The notes under the pieces are model-generated. The model was given only the letters and a program-made list of their open reading frames with translations, made no database searches and was not told where the DNA came from. The position numbers and the translations under genes were made by a program. A stretch of DNA of 7,442 nt from Desulfobulbaceae bacterium (GTDB taxonomy: Bacteria; Desulfobacterota; Desulfobulbia; Desulfobulbales; Desulfocapsaceae). Each line of letters opens with the position of its first letter. Within the stretch, counting starts at the first letter, position 1. Where the stretch lies: assembly GCA_030599175.1 (NCBI GenBank), contig JAUVON010000129.1:1-7442 (forward strand). The letters run 5' to 3'. Below, in pieces: positions 1 through 6,082 of the stretch.

Positions 1-711
1 GATGATTTCATCGGCATTTGCCCGCCTGCAATGCTGCTCGTTGGATTGATCAACAAGCTCAACCACTGAATAGACCTGGGGACAGAGAGTTTCTATTGTT
101 AAAGTAGTGAGTACAACTTTTGCATCCCTTGCAGTAGGTTCAAGACTGTCATCCCCTAGTATGATAATTGTCTCCGCTTTTTCCAGGTTACCCTTTTGCA
201 GAGTTTCTTCGTTAACTGCACCGCCGACAAAAAAGAGGTTCGGGTCATCGATCGGTTTTTCATCGATATCGGCAATAAGCACAATGGGTGTGTCTTCCGT
301 TGCAGGGTCTGCCCGCATCTCTTTTAGTACAGCACGGCTCCGATGATTCCATTCACAGAGAATTATATGACCTTCCATATCTATTGTTTCCATACCTTTA
401 CTCTCTCTTATACGTTTGCTGATCATTATTGTTGCCAGATTACCACTGAGCATACCCAGTAGGCCGATACCAAAGAACATGATGATAATAGCAACAATTC
501 GTCCCCCCACGGTGGTCGGAGAAATATCTCCATAACCTACAGTGGTCAGTGTTACAACACTCCACCAGAGGCCATTGACAAAACTCATCCCAGGCTCTAG
601 AAAGGAGAGTGCCAGACCACTTGCAAGGATCATGAAAAGGATCACAAAAAGCAGCCTGGAATAGTTTTCCTGGTGTAAAAACAGCAAAAAATGTTGAATT
701 CGTTTCAGCAT
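1..711 (-). CDS. 2-TM potassium channel with RCK (TrkA-N) domain, 3'-truncated by window edge
   Basis: This reading frame is open for 237 codons from ATG at 711 down to the left edge, so the C-terminus is missing. The protein should be an inner-membrane K+ channel of the MthK/Kch type. Visible parts: TM1 about residues 19-38, a pore helix, the selectivity filter TVGYGD at 57-62, TM2 about 70-97 with a glycine-rich hinge (around G81-G86), then a cytosolic RCK/TrkA-N Rossmann domain from about 114 (GHIILCEWN). In canonical RCK domains a glycine usually follows the Cys of this nucleotide-binding turn (MthK has CGW); here it is Glu (CEWN), so ligand binding may differ. Only one TM precedes the pore, unlike six-TM Kch of E. 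coli. It lies 19 bp after the rsgA stop on the same strand and is probably co-transcribed. The Shine-Dalgarno is weak, so translation may depend on coupling to rsgA. Family assignment is firm; ligand and physiological role are not known. Confidence 0.9.
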   Translation of the reverse strand, partial: MLKRIQHFLLFLHQENYSRLLFVILFMILASGLALSFLEPGMSFVNGLWWSVVTLTTVGYGDISPTTVGGRIVAIIIMFFGIGLLGMLSGNLATIMISKRIRESKGMETIDMEGHIILCEWNHRSRAVLKEMRADPATEDTPIVLIADIDEKPIDDPNLFFVGGAVNEETLQKGNLEKAETIIILGDDSLEPTARDAKVVLTTLTIETLCPQVYSVVELVDQSNEQHCRRANADEII

Positions 712-730
712 GTTAGTATCAGGTTAGGCC

Positions 731-1663
731 TCATTTTTTCCTCCGCTTGTTCTTCTCCCTATAGCGCAGCTCCGTCCTGAGTTCTTCCAGCTCATGAAGA
801 ATTCTAGCATAGATTGCATAGCGTTCCTGACTGATTTTCTGTTGCGCAACCAGTTCAGTGACTACACATCCCGGTTCGGATCGGTGGAGACAATCTCTGA
901 AGCCGCAGTGTCTCTCCAGTGCTTTTTCAAAACCGGGGAAGTGGAAGGCGAGATCAAGGACGGATATATTTACCAGGCCAAAATCGACAAAGCCGGGCGA
1001 GTCGATAAGCTCTCCACCATCTCTGAGTGAGTGCAGTGTTGATACGGTTGTTGTATGCCGGCCTCTTTTTTTTGACTCATTGAGTGGTCGGGTTTGCAGG
1101 TTGATTGCTGGACACAGGCTGTTTAAGAGGGAACTTTTGCCAACTCCGGTGGGACCAACGAAAATCCCGCGTAAACCCTGACTCAGATAATCTGTGAGTC
1201 GGTCAAGTCCGTCCCCGGTTTCAGCGCTGAGAGTATAAAGTGGTACGGAATCAGTATACGTCTCATAGATTTGTTCCTCATATTCTTTAGATGCAGGCAG
1301 GTCACATTTATTTATAAGAAGAATGGGCTGCAATCGGGTAGTTCGTGCTGCAACTATTGCCCGGTCAATAAATCCTGGTGGCGGCATAGGTTCGCAGGCA
1401 ACAACGATACAGAGGGTGTCAAGGTTAGCCCCCACTGTATGCTTAACCCCCCGGGCATCCATACGATTTAACTCAGATTTTCGTTCCAGTCGGGTAAGAA
1501 TTCCCCCTTTTACCGTGACTTTGTCACCAACAACATGGCCGGAGTTTCGTTTTACCCGGATTACCTCCTTCCGGCCTTCAGCGTTAAAACGTACCTCCAC
1601 TGCAACACCCAGGTGGGCTACGATTATACCCTGTCGATCGTCTTGAGTTGTTATATTATTCAC
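731..1663 (-). CDS. rsgA: Ribosome small-subunit-dependent GTPase RsgA (YjeQ/EngC)
   Basis: Circularly permuted GTPase that acts in late maturation of the 30S ribosomal subunit and releases assembly factors on GTP hydrolysis. The 310 residues match the family length. Domains in order: N-terminal OB fold (about 10-60); the permuted G domain with G4 NKCD at 118-121, G5 SAETG at 146-150, G1/P-loop GPTGVGKSS at 170-178, G2 region RGRHTTT at 200-206 and G3 DSPGF at 221-225; then the zinc knuckle with C253, C258, H260 and C266. The tail is very basic (KNKRRKK), as expected for rRNA contact. The start is GTG at 1663, with GGTGG about 6 nt upstream as a modest Shine-Dalgarno. A 6-bp stem (AATCAG/CTGATT, 15-nt loop carrying the Shine-Dalgarno) ends directly against the start codon; whether it matters is unknown. 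It lies 28 bp after the exporter gene and 19 bp before the channel gene. Confidence 0.97.
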   Translation of the reverse strand: MNNITTQDDRQGIIVAHLGVAVEVRFNAEGRKEVIRVKRNSGHVVGDKVTVKGGILTRLERKSELNRMDARGVKHTVGANLDTLCIVVACEPMPPPGFIDRAIVAARTTRLQPILLINKCDLPASKEYEEQIYETYTDSVPLYTLSAETGDGLDRLTDYLSQGLRGIFVGPTGVGKSSLLNSLCPAINLQTRPLNESKKRGRHTTTVSTLHSLRDGGELIDSPGFVDFGLVNISVLDLAFHFPGFEKALERHCGFRDCLHRSEPGCVVTELVAQQKISQERYAIYARILHELEELRTELRYREKNKRRKK

Positions 1664-1691
1664 AATCAGCCACCATCCACAACTCTGATTT

Positions 1692-2327
1692 TTACTCTTC
1701 CAAAACTAATTTTAAACCTATCATCATCATAATTGATCCTGTAAGGCCATGAAAAACCCTGTTCACTCCGGGCTTCTGCAGCCAATTTCTCGCTCGATCA
1801 ACCATGGAGGCAAGGAGGCATTGCCAGACCATGGCAACGCAGAAGTGCAGACCGGCAACAAAGAGAGACTGCAATAATGGTGATCCGGAGGGGTCTATAA
1901 ATTGAGGTAAAAAGGCCATATAAAAGATGACTGTCTTCGGGTTGAGAACATTTGATAGAAATCCTTCCCGCAATGATCTCCTGAGGTTGAAATCGCTGCC
2001 TGAAGAATGCGGGTTGTCCGGCAGCATACATTGGGGGCTATGGATGGCACGTTTCCAGCTTGTCACTCCCAGCCATATAAGATATGCGGCTCCGGCAAAT
2101 TTCAGTGTATTAAAGGCCCAGGCTGTTTTCAGAAGAATCAGTGAAATACCGAGGGCAGAAACCGTGGCATGGACAAAGAGTCCGGAGCAGATGCCAAGAG
2201 AACTTGCCGCACCATCCCGCCAACCGCCACGGCCACTGTTACGTATAATGAGCATTGTATCCAGACCCGGAGTGATGGTAAGCAGGGTTACGGCAATAAG
2301 GCAGGTGATAATGGTGTGGGTGTCCAA
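1692..2327 (-). CDS. LysE/RhtB-family amino-acid exporter
   Basis: Inner-membrane exporter of the LysE/RhtB superfamily, which exports amino acids or derivatives such as threonine, homoserine lactone, lysine or leucine; the substrate cannot be read from sequence. Its 211 residues are typical (about 205-215). The N-terminal hydrophobic helix leads into TPGLDTML (residues 19-26), the family TPGP-type signature with Leu in place of the second Pro. The glycine-rich helix after it (GICSGLFVHATVSALGISLIL) and the motif FAGAAYLIWLG are also typical. A charged central loop precedes FLSNVLNPKTVIFYMAFLPQF, another family hallmark, and about six hydrophobic segments are visible. The start is TTG at 2327: the strong Shine-Dalgarno GGAGGAG lies just upstream and no other in-frame start explains it. 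It is the first gene of a probable exporter-rsgA-K+ channel operon. Its promoter must lie in or beyond the repeat-rich region 2361-2568. Confidence 0.93.
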   Translation of the reverse strand: MDTHTIITCLIAVTLLTITPGLDTMLIIRNSGRGGWRDGAASSLGICSGLFVHATVSALGISLILLKTAWAFNTLKFAGAAYLIWLGVTSWKRAIHSPQCMLPDNPHSSGSDFNLRRSLREGFLSNVLNPKTVIFYMAFLPQFIDPSGSPLLQSLFVAGLHFCVAMVWQCLLASMVDRARNWLQKPGVNRVFHGLTGSIMMMIGLKLVLEE

Positions 2328-2330
2328 CAG

Positions 2331-2338
2331 ACTCCTCC
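2331..2338 (-). promoter_or_regulatory. Shine-Dalgarno that fixes a TTG start for the LysE/RhtB gene
   Basis: On the minus strand this reads GGAGGAGT, followed by CTG and then TTG (2327-2325). The near-consensus site at normal spacing is the reason for accepting the rare TTG start codon. Confidence 0.75.
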
Positions 2339-2360
2339 AATCTTTTTCTTGTCTTTTACC

Positions 2361-2420
2361 ACAGAGGACACAGAGATCACAGAGAAAGTAAATTTAAAAG
2401 GCGTTGTCTCTGTGTCCTCT
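2361..2420. repeat. CACAGAG-type inverted repeat (14-bp perfect arms)
   Basis: The left part carries short tandem units related to CACAGAG(G/A). The arm at 2363-2376 (AGAGGACACAGAGA) is an exact reverse complement of 2407-2420 (TCTCTGTGTCCTCT), with a 30-nt AT-rich loop. I recall CACAGAGGACACAGAG-like palindromes as dispersed intergenic repeats in many environmental proteobacterial genomes, but I cannot check copy number here. The right arm ends one base before the 147-bp palindromic element. Neither arm is followed by a T-run, so a Rho-independent terminator is unlikely. It lies only 33 bp upstream of the exporter start, so it must be part of that gene's leader or promoter region. Confidence 0.7.
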
Positions 2421-2421
2421 A

Positions 2422-2568
2422 CTAGGAGCTTGTCCGAGAATAAGCATTTTGTTTAAAATCGAGGTTTTCCAAAAAAATAAGCACAGCCATATACGTGATA
2501 TTGCGAGCAATATTTTTTTGAAAATAACGAAGAGTTTGGGCTAAATGCATTCTCGGACAAGCTCCTAG
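2422..2568. mobile_element. 147-bp palindromic MITE-like element, copy 1
   Basis: A 20-bp perfect terminal inverted repeat (CTAGGAGCTTGTCCGAGAAT) occupies 2422-2441 and its exact reverse complement occupies 2549-2568. Pairing continues inward after a 2-nt bulge (GCATTT 2444-2449 with AAATGC 2543-2548). An inner stem joins 2465-2479 (TTTTCC plus an A-run) to 2511-2524, and a tip hairpin ATATTGC-GA-GCAATAT lies at 2498-2513. The copy at 5923-6069 is 143/147 identical. There is no transposase, so it would have to be mobilised in trans. Both ends carry CTAG, which is compatible with a duplicated TA (as in IS630/Tc1 types) or CTAG-like target (as in some IS5 types); with no empty site I cannot choose. 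The relationship to a parent insertion sequence is unknown. Confidence 0.88.
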
Positions 2569-2585
2569 CCAATCTATCTGCTCAT

Positions 2586-2605
2586 ATGGCTGATTTTTCA
2601 GCCAT
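2586..2605. promoter_or_regulatory. Perfect dyad ATGGCTGA-N4-TCAGCCAT (possible operator)
   Basis: Two 8-bp arms, 2586-2593 and 2598-2605, are exact reverse complements around TTTT. No T-run follows on either strand, so a terminator is not supported. The symmetric form with a 4-bp spacer, located upstream of a TATAAT box and the nitroreductase gene, suits a dimeric regulator site, but no regulator is identified. Confidence 0.45.
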
Positions 2606-2608
2606 CCT

Positions 2609-2624
2609 GTAATCTTGTGATTAC
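2609..2624. promoter_or_regulatory. Second perfect dyad GTAATC-N4-GATTAC (possible operator)
   Basis: The arms 2609-2614 and 2619-2624 are exact reverse complements around TTGT. This has the same 4-bp spacer as the dyad at 2586-2605, and the two centres are 21 bp apart, about two helical turns. The half-sites differ in sequence, so they need not bind the same protein. Confidence 0.4.
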
Positions 2625-2655
2625 TGTTTGTTCTTAGATCGAGTAATGGGGACGA

Positions 2656-2661
2656 TATAAT
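2656..2661 (+). promoter_or_regulatory. Candidate -10 box (TATAAT) for the nitroreductase-aceEF cluster
   Basis: An exact TATAAT lies 50 bp before the preferred ATG at 2712. No good -35 box is found at 16-18 bp upstream, as expected if an activator is needed. A weaker alternative TATAAA lies at 2683-2688. This is a motif match only. Confidence 0.35.
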
Positions 2662-2711
2662 TATGGTTGATTCAGACATTACTATAAAATTCTAACATGG
2701 AAAAGGTAACT

Positions 2712-3245
2712 ATGTTTTTAGAACTGTTAAAAAAACGACGCAGCATCAGGCAATTTCAGGATAAACCGGTCGAACAGGAAAAAATTGATGCTCTTGTCGA
2801 AGCGATGTTACGATCTCCCTCATCAAGAAGCCTCAATCCCTGGGAATTTGTTGTTGTAACAGATCAGCAGGTGATCGGCGAGCTGTCACGGTCAAAACCT
2901 CATGGTGCTTCATTTATGAAGAATGCACCTTTAGCAGTTGTGGTGTGTGCAGATCCGGCAAAATGTGATGTATGGATAGAGGACTGTTCGATAGCGACAC
3001 TTCTACTTCACCTTGAAGCCACAGATCTTGGTCTGGGAAGTTGCTGGGTGCAGATCCGTAAGCGTGAACATAACGCTGACCAGACAGCGGAGGCGTATGT
3101 GAAAAAATTGCTGGGGCTTGGAGATGAAATGGTGGTTGAGGCGATTGTGGCAATTGGATATGCCAAAGAGGAAAAGGGTGAGCATCCACACTCTTCTCTA
3201 CTCTATGAGAGGGTGAGCTATGATCGTTATGGTGGAAAAAAGTAA
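2712..3245 (+). CDS. Small nitroreductase-family FMN oxidoreductase
   Basis: An FMN-dependent NAD(P)H oxidoreductase of the nitroreductase fold; members reduce nitroaromatics, quinones or flavins, and the physiological substrate cannot be predicted. Family features: RRSIRQF at 9-15 (FMN-phosphate contact), SPSSRSLNPWEFVVV at 35-49, the segment KNAPLAVVVCAD, EDCSIATLLLHLEATDLGLGSCW at 90-112, and a C-terminal AIGYAKEEK. At 177 residues it belongs to the short subgroup of this family. The frame also allows ATG at 2697, but only 2712 has a Shine-Dalgarno (GGAAAAGG at 2699-2706, 5-nt spacing); 2697 has none. It lies 27 bp before aceE on the same strand and is probably first in that operon. A redox role alongside pyruvate oxidation is conceivable, but rests only on position. 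Confidence 0.9.
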   Translation: MFLELLKKRRSIRQFQDKPVEQEKIDALVEAMLRSPSSRSLNPWEFVVVTDQQVIGELSRSKPHGASFMKNAPLAVVVCADPAKCDVWIEDCSIATLLLHLEATDLGLGSCWVQIRKREHNADQTAEAYVKKLLGLGDEMVVEAIVAIGYAKEEKGEHPHSSLLYERVSYDRYGGKK

Positions 3246-3272
3246 TTCTCCTTATCTTTGGCGGGGTTGAAA

Positions 3273-5981
3273 ATGAGTTCATACTATAAAGATCCTGATC
3301 CACAGGAAACCGAAGACTGGCTGGATTCTCTTGTGGCAGTAATAGCAAAGGAAGGCGGTGAAAAGGCGGATTATCTGCTTCGGGAATTGACCGACAGGGC
3401 CCGATCCCTCGGGGTATCGACTTCGCCGGGAGTGCTCACCCCCTATACCAATACTATATCTCCTGCCGATGAAGAGAAAATACCAGGGGATTCAATTATT
3501 GCCAGAAATGTTGCCGCTTATGTTCGCTGGAACGCTATGGCCATGGTTGCAAGAGCCAATAAAGACGGAAAAAGCCTCGGGGGCCATATCGCCACCTACA
3601 CCTCTGTATCAGCTCTCTATGAGGTTGGATTCAACTGGTTTTTTAGGGGGCCGGAGGCGGAATCCGGTGCTGATATGGTCTATTTTCAAGGCCACAGTTC
3701 ACCGGGTATCTATGCCAGAGCTTATGTGGAAGGAAGACTGGACGATGAGCATCTGGAAAACTTTCGCCGGGAGGTGGGAGGGCATGGTCTCTCCTCTTAT
3801 CCTCATCCCTGGCTGATGCCGGATTTCTGGCAATTCCCTACTGTATCCATGGGATTGGGCCCGATGGCAGCCATCTACCAGGCCCGGTTTATGAAATATA
3901 TGGACAGCCGGGGGTTGAAAAAGGCGGGGGATCGCAAGGTGTGGGTCTTTATGGGGGATGGCGAATCAGATGAACCAGAATCCCTGGGAGCGCTTTCTCT
4001 TGGTGCAAGAGAGAATCTGGATAACCTTATTTTTGTGGTGAACTGTAATCTGCAGCGGTTGGATGGGCCTGTACGGGGTAATGGAAAGATTATTCAGGAA
4101 CTGGAAGGACGGTTCCGGGGAGCAGGCTGGCATGTTATCAAGCTCATCTGGGGTAGTGAGTGGGATAGGATTTTACAGAATGACAATGAGGGTCTGCTGA
4201 TAAAAAAATTCGGCACCATGGTGGACGGTGATTTCCAGACCATCCGGGCAAGGGGGCCGGGCTATCTACGGCAGAAAGTCTTTGGTGATGACCCGCGATT
4301 AATGGCATTGGTGGAAGAAATAAGTGATGACGAGCTCTGGCAGATGACCCGGGGAGGACACGACCCCCGCAAGGTCTATGCTGCGTTTACGGCGGCTACT
4401 CGTTACAGGGGCCGGCCTACAGTTATCCTGGTGAAAACAATCAAGGGTTTTGGTATGGGACAGGCCGGTGAATCGGTCATGATAGCCCATAATGTGAAGA
4501 AGATGGATCTTGATTCTCTGAAAGGGTTCCGGGACCGCTTTCATGTGTCTCTGGCAGATGACCAGCTTGCCGATCTGCCCTTTATCCGACCGCCTGAAGG
4601 CAGCCCTGAGGATCTTTTTGTAAAAGAGAGACGTAAAGTCCTCGGTGGTCCGGTACCCTACCGGGAAACAACACGTATCTCGTTAAAGGTGCCGTCTCTG
4701 TCTGTTTTCTCAGGACTCCTTGATTCTTCAAAAAAGAGAGAACTTTCTACAACCATGGCATTTGTACGGCTGCTCGGCATGCTGGTAAAAGATAAAAAAA
4801 TCGGTAAACATATCGTGCCGATTATCCCCGATGAGGCGCGGACTTTCGGTATGGAAGGACTGTTTCGTCAGCTTGGCATCTATGCACCGGAAGGGCAGCT
4901 TTATGAGCCGCAGGATTCAGAGACTCTGGCCTGGTACAGAGAGGATCCCAAGGGGCAGATTCTTGAGGAAGGTATCACTGAAGCCGGATCCATATCATCG
5001 TGGCTTGCGGCAGCGACCGCCCATGCAAATTACGGGGTGCCGATGATTCCCTTTTACACCTTTTACTCGATGTTCGGATTTCAGCGAATCGGGGATCAGC
5101 TCTGGGCAGCCGGTGACAGCAGGGCAAAAGGTTTTCTCATGGGCGCTACCGCAGGCAGGACGACCTTAAACGGGGAAGGCCTTCAGCATCAGGATGGGCA
5201 GGCATTGCTCTTTGCCTCCACATTTCCCTCCTGCCAGGCCTATGATCCGACCTTTGCTTACGAGGTTGCTGTTCTGGTGCAAAAGGGGATTGAACGGATG
5301 TATGAAAAGGGGGAAGATATATTTTATTATATTACCCTCCTCAATGAGAACTACAGTCATCCGGGATTGGTTCACGGCACTGAGGAAGGTATCAACCGAG
5401 GGATGTACCTTTATAAAAAAGGTAAGTCGGGTAAACCAAGAGTACAGTTGATGGGCAGTGGTGCGATTTTCAGAGAAGTTATAGCGGCAGCAGACCTCCT
5501 TGAGCAGGATTTTGATGTTCAGGCAGATATCTGGTCTGTCCTCGGCATAAATCAGCTGCATCGTGAGGGGATTCTTGTTGAGGATTGGAATCGTATGCAT
5601 CCGGAACAACCTGGCAGGAAAACGTATGTCGAAGAGATCATGAGTGGATTTGACGGACCGGTGGTTATTTCGACCGATTATGTTCAGGCATATGGGGAGC
5701 AGTTGCGAAGGTTTATGCCAAAACCGCTGACGGTTCTGGGGACAGATGGATATGGCAGAAGTGATATGCGGGAGGTTCTGCGTCGTTTTTTTAAAGTGGA
5801 CAGATTTCATATTGTAATTGCCGCTCTGCAGGGGCTTGTTGAGCAGAAAAGTTTGTCTGCCGATGTTGTGAGTAGAGCAATTGCGCAGTATGATATCAAC
5901 CCCGAAGCTTCACATGCAATTACTAGGAGCTTGTCCGAGAATAAGCATTTTGTTCAAAATCGAGGTTTTCCAAAAAAATAA
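3273..5981 (+). CDS. aceE: Pyruvate dehydrogenase E1 (homodimeric type), C-terminus rewritten by an inserted element
   Basis: Thiamine-diphosphate-dependent decarboxylase that converts pyruvate to CO2 and reductively acetylates lipoyl-E2; cytosolic, part of the PDH complex. It aligns with E. coli AceE over its whole length. The ThDP motif runs from GDGE (228-231) to NCN (257-259). Residues matching E. coli H106, H142, H407, E571, E636 and H640 are H105, H141, H406, E570, E635 and H639, a constant offset of one. YFQGHSSPG, SYPHPWLMPDFWQFPTVSMG, GMEGLFRQLG and MFGFQRIGD are also conserved. ATG at 3273 is preferred (GGGG about 7 nt upstream; product begins MSSYYKDPDPQETEDWL like E. coli); an in-frame TTG at 3258 lacks a Shine-Dalgarno. 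The product is 902 residues. Up to about I883-T884-R885 it is native; the remaining 17 residues (SLSENKHFV-QNRGFPKK) and the TAA stop are encoded by the palindromic element at 5923-6069. Activity is probably unaffected, since the change is at the extreme C-terminus. Confidence 0.97.
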   Translation: MSSYYKDPDPQETEDWLDSLVAVIAKEGGEKADYLLRELTDRARSLGVSTSPGVLTPYTNTISPADEEKIPGDSIIARNVAAYVRWNAMAMVARANKDGKSLGGHIATYTSVSALYEVGFNWFFRGPEAESGADMVYFQGHSSPGIYARAYVEGRLDDEHLENFRREVGGHGLSSYPHPWLMPDFWQFPTVSMGLGPMAAIYQARFMKYMDSRGLKKAGDRKVWVFMGDGESDEPESLGALSLGARENLDNLIFVVNCNLQRLDGPVRGNGKIIQELEGRFRGAGWHVIKLIWGSEWDRILQNDNEGLLIKKFGTMVDGDFQTIRARGPGYLRQKVFGDDPRLMALVEEISDDELWQMTRGGHDPRKVYAAFTAATRYRGRPTVILVKTIKGFGMGQAGESVMIAHNVKKMDLDSLKGFRDRFHVSLADDQLADLPFIRPPEGSPEDLFVKERRKVLGGPVPYRETTRISLKVPSLSVFSGLLDSSKKRELSTTMAFVRLLGMLVKDKKIGKHIVPIIPDEARTFGMEGLFRQLGIYAPEGQLYEPQDSETLAWYREDPKGQILEEGITEAGSISSWLAAATAHANYGVPMIPFYTFYSMFGFQRIGDQLWAAGDSRAKGFLMGATAGRTTLNGEGLQHQDGQALLFASTFPSCQAYDPTFAYEVAVLVQKGIERMYEKGEDIFYYITLLNENYSHPGLVHGTEEGINRGMYLYKKGKSGKPRVQLMGSGAIFREVIAAADLLEQDFDVQADIWSVLGINQLHREGILVEDWNRMHPEQPGRKTYVEEIMSGFDGPVVISTDYVQAYGEQLRRFMPKPLTVLGTDGYGRSDMREVLRRFFKVDRFHIVIAALQGLVEQKSLSADVVSRAIAQYDINPEASHAITRSLSENKHFVQNRGFPKK

Positions 5982-6069
5982 GCACAGCCATATACGTGAT
6001 ATTGCGAGCATTATTTTTTTTAAAATAACGAAGAGTTTGGGCGAAATGCATTCTCGGACAAGCTCCTAG
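5923..6069. mobile_element. 147-bp palindromic MITE-like element, copy 2, inserted at the aceE-aceF junction
   Basis: Same 20-bp terminal inverted repeats and length as 2422-2568. It differs at four positions: T2454 to C5955, A2510 to T6011, G2520 to T6021 and T2542 to G6043. It overlaps the last 19 or so codons of aceE and stops one base before the aceF Shine-Dalgarno. The 3' flank AGGAGAGTGATAG plus ATG is the original junction. Removing one element and one CTAG/TA copy gives a contiguous frame, Ala-Ile-Thr-Arg-Gly-Glu-stop, with TGA at 6077-6079 and only 3 nt before the aceF ATG. In mRNA the element would fold into a long hairpin between the two genes. Confidence 0.9.
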
Positions 6070-6076
6070 AGGAGAG
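6070..6076 (+). promoter_or_regulatory. aceF Shine-Dalgarno directly abutting the element
   Basis: AGGAGAG lies 6 nt before the ATG at 6083. The element's right end carries CTCCT at 6063-6067, complementary to this site. CTCC-TAGA-GGAG could form a 4-bp stem with a 4-nt loop if the element's own long-range stem is open. The Shine-Dalgarno itself is well supported; the masking is inference. Confidence 0.7.
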
Positions 6077-6082
6077 TGATAG

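Noticed and set aside
2586..2605. Stem-loop as a Rho-independent terminator
   Set aside because: The stem is perfect but no T-run follows on either strand, and it lies between divergent genes where no terminator is needed.
2422..2679. 85-codon minus-strand open frame covering copy 1 of the palindromic element
   Set aside because: Its last half is the element itself; the first half is intergenic sequence with the dyads. It has no family features, and all four differences from copy 2 in this frame change the amino acid.
2697..2711. ATG at 2697 as the nitroreductase start
   Set aside because: It lacks any Shine-Dalgarno, while GGAAAAGG at 2699-2706 is well placed for ATG at 2712. A leaderless or upstream start is not excluded.
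3258..3272. TTG at 3258 as the aceE start
   Set aside because: It has no Shine-Dalgarno; the ATG at 3273 has GGGG at suitable spacing and gives an N-terminus that aligns with E. coli AceE.
2914..3348. 144-codon minus-strand open frame over the nitroreductase and aceE start
   Set aside because: Antisense to two well-supported genes and low-complexity in composition; a shadow frame.
5166..5810. 214-codon minus-strand open frame inside aceE
   Set aside because: It is fully antisense to conserved aceE sequence and resembles no family; a shadow frame.
5881..6069. 62-codon plus-strand open frame through the end of aceE and the element
   Set aside because: It lies out of frame with aceE over real coding sequence, has no Shine-Dalgarno, and is open mainly because of the palindromic element ends.
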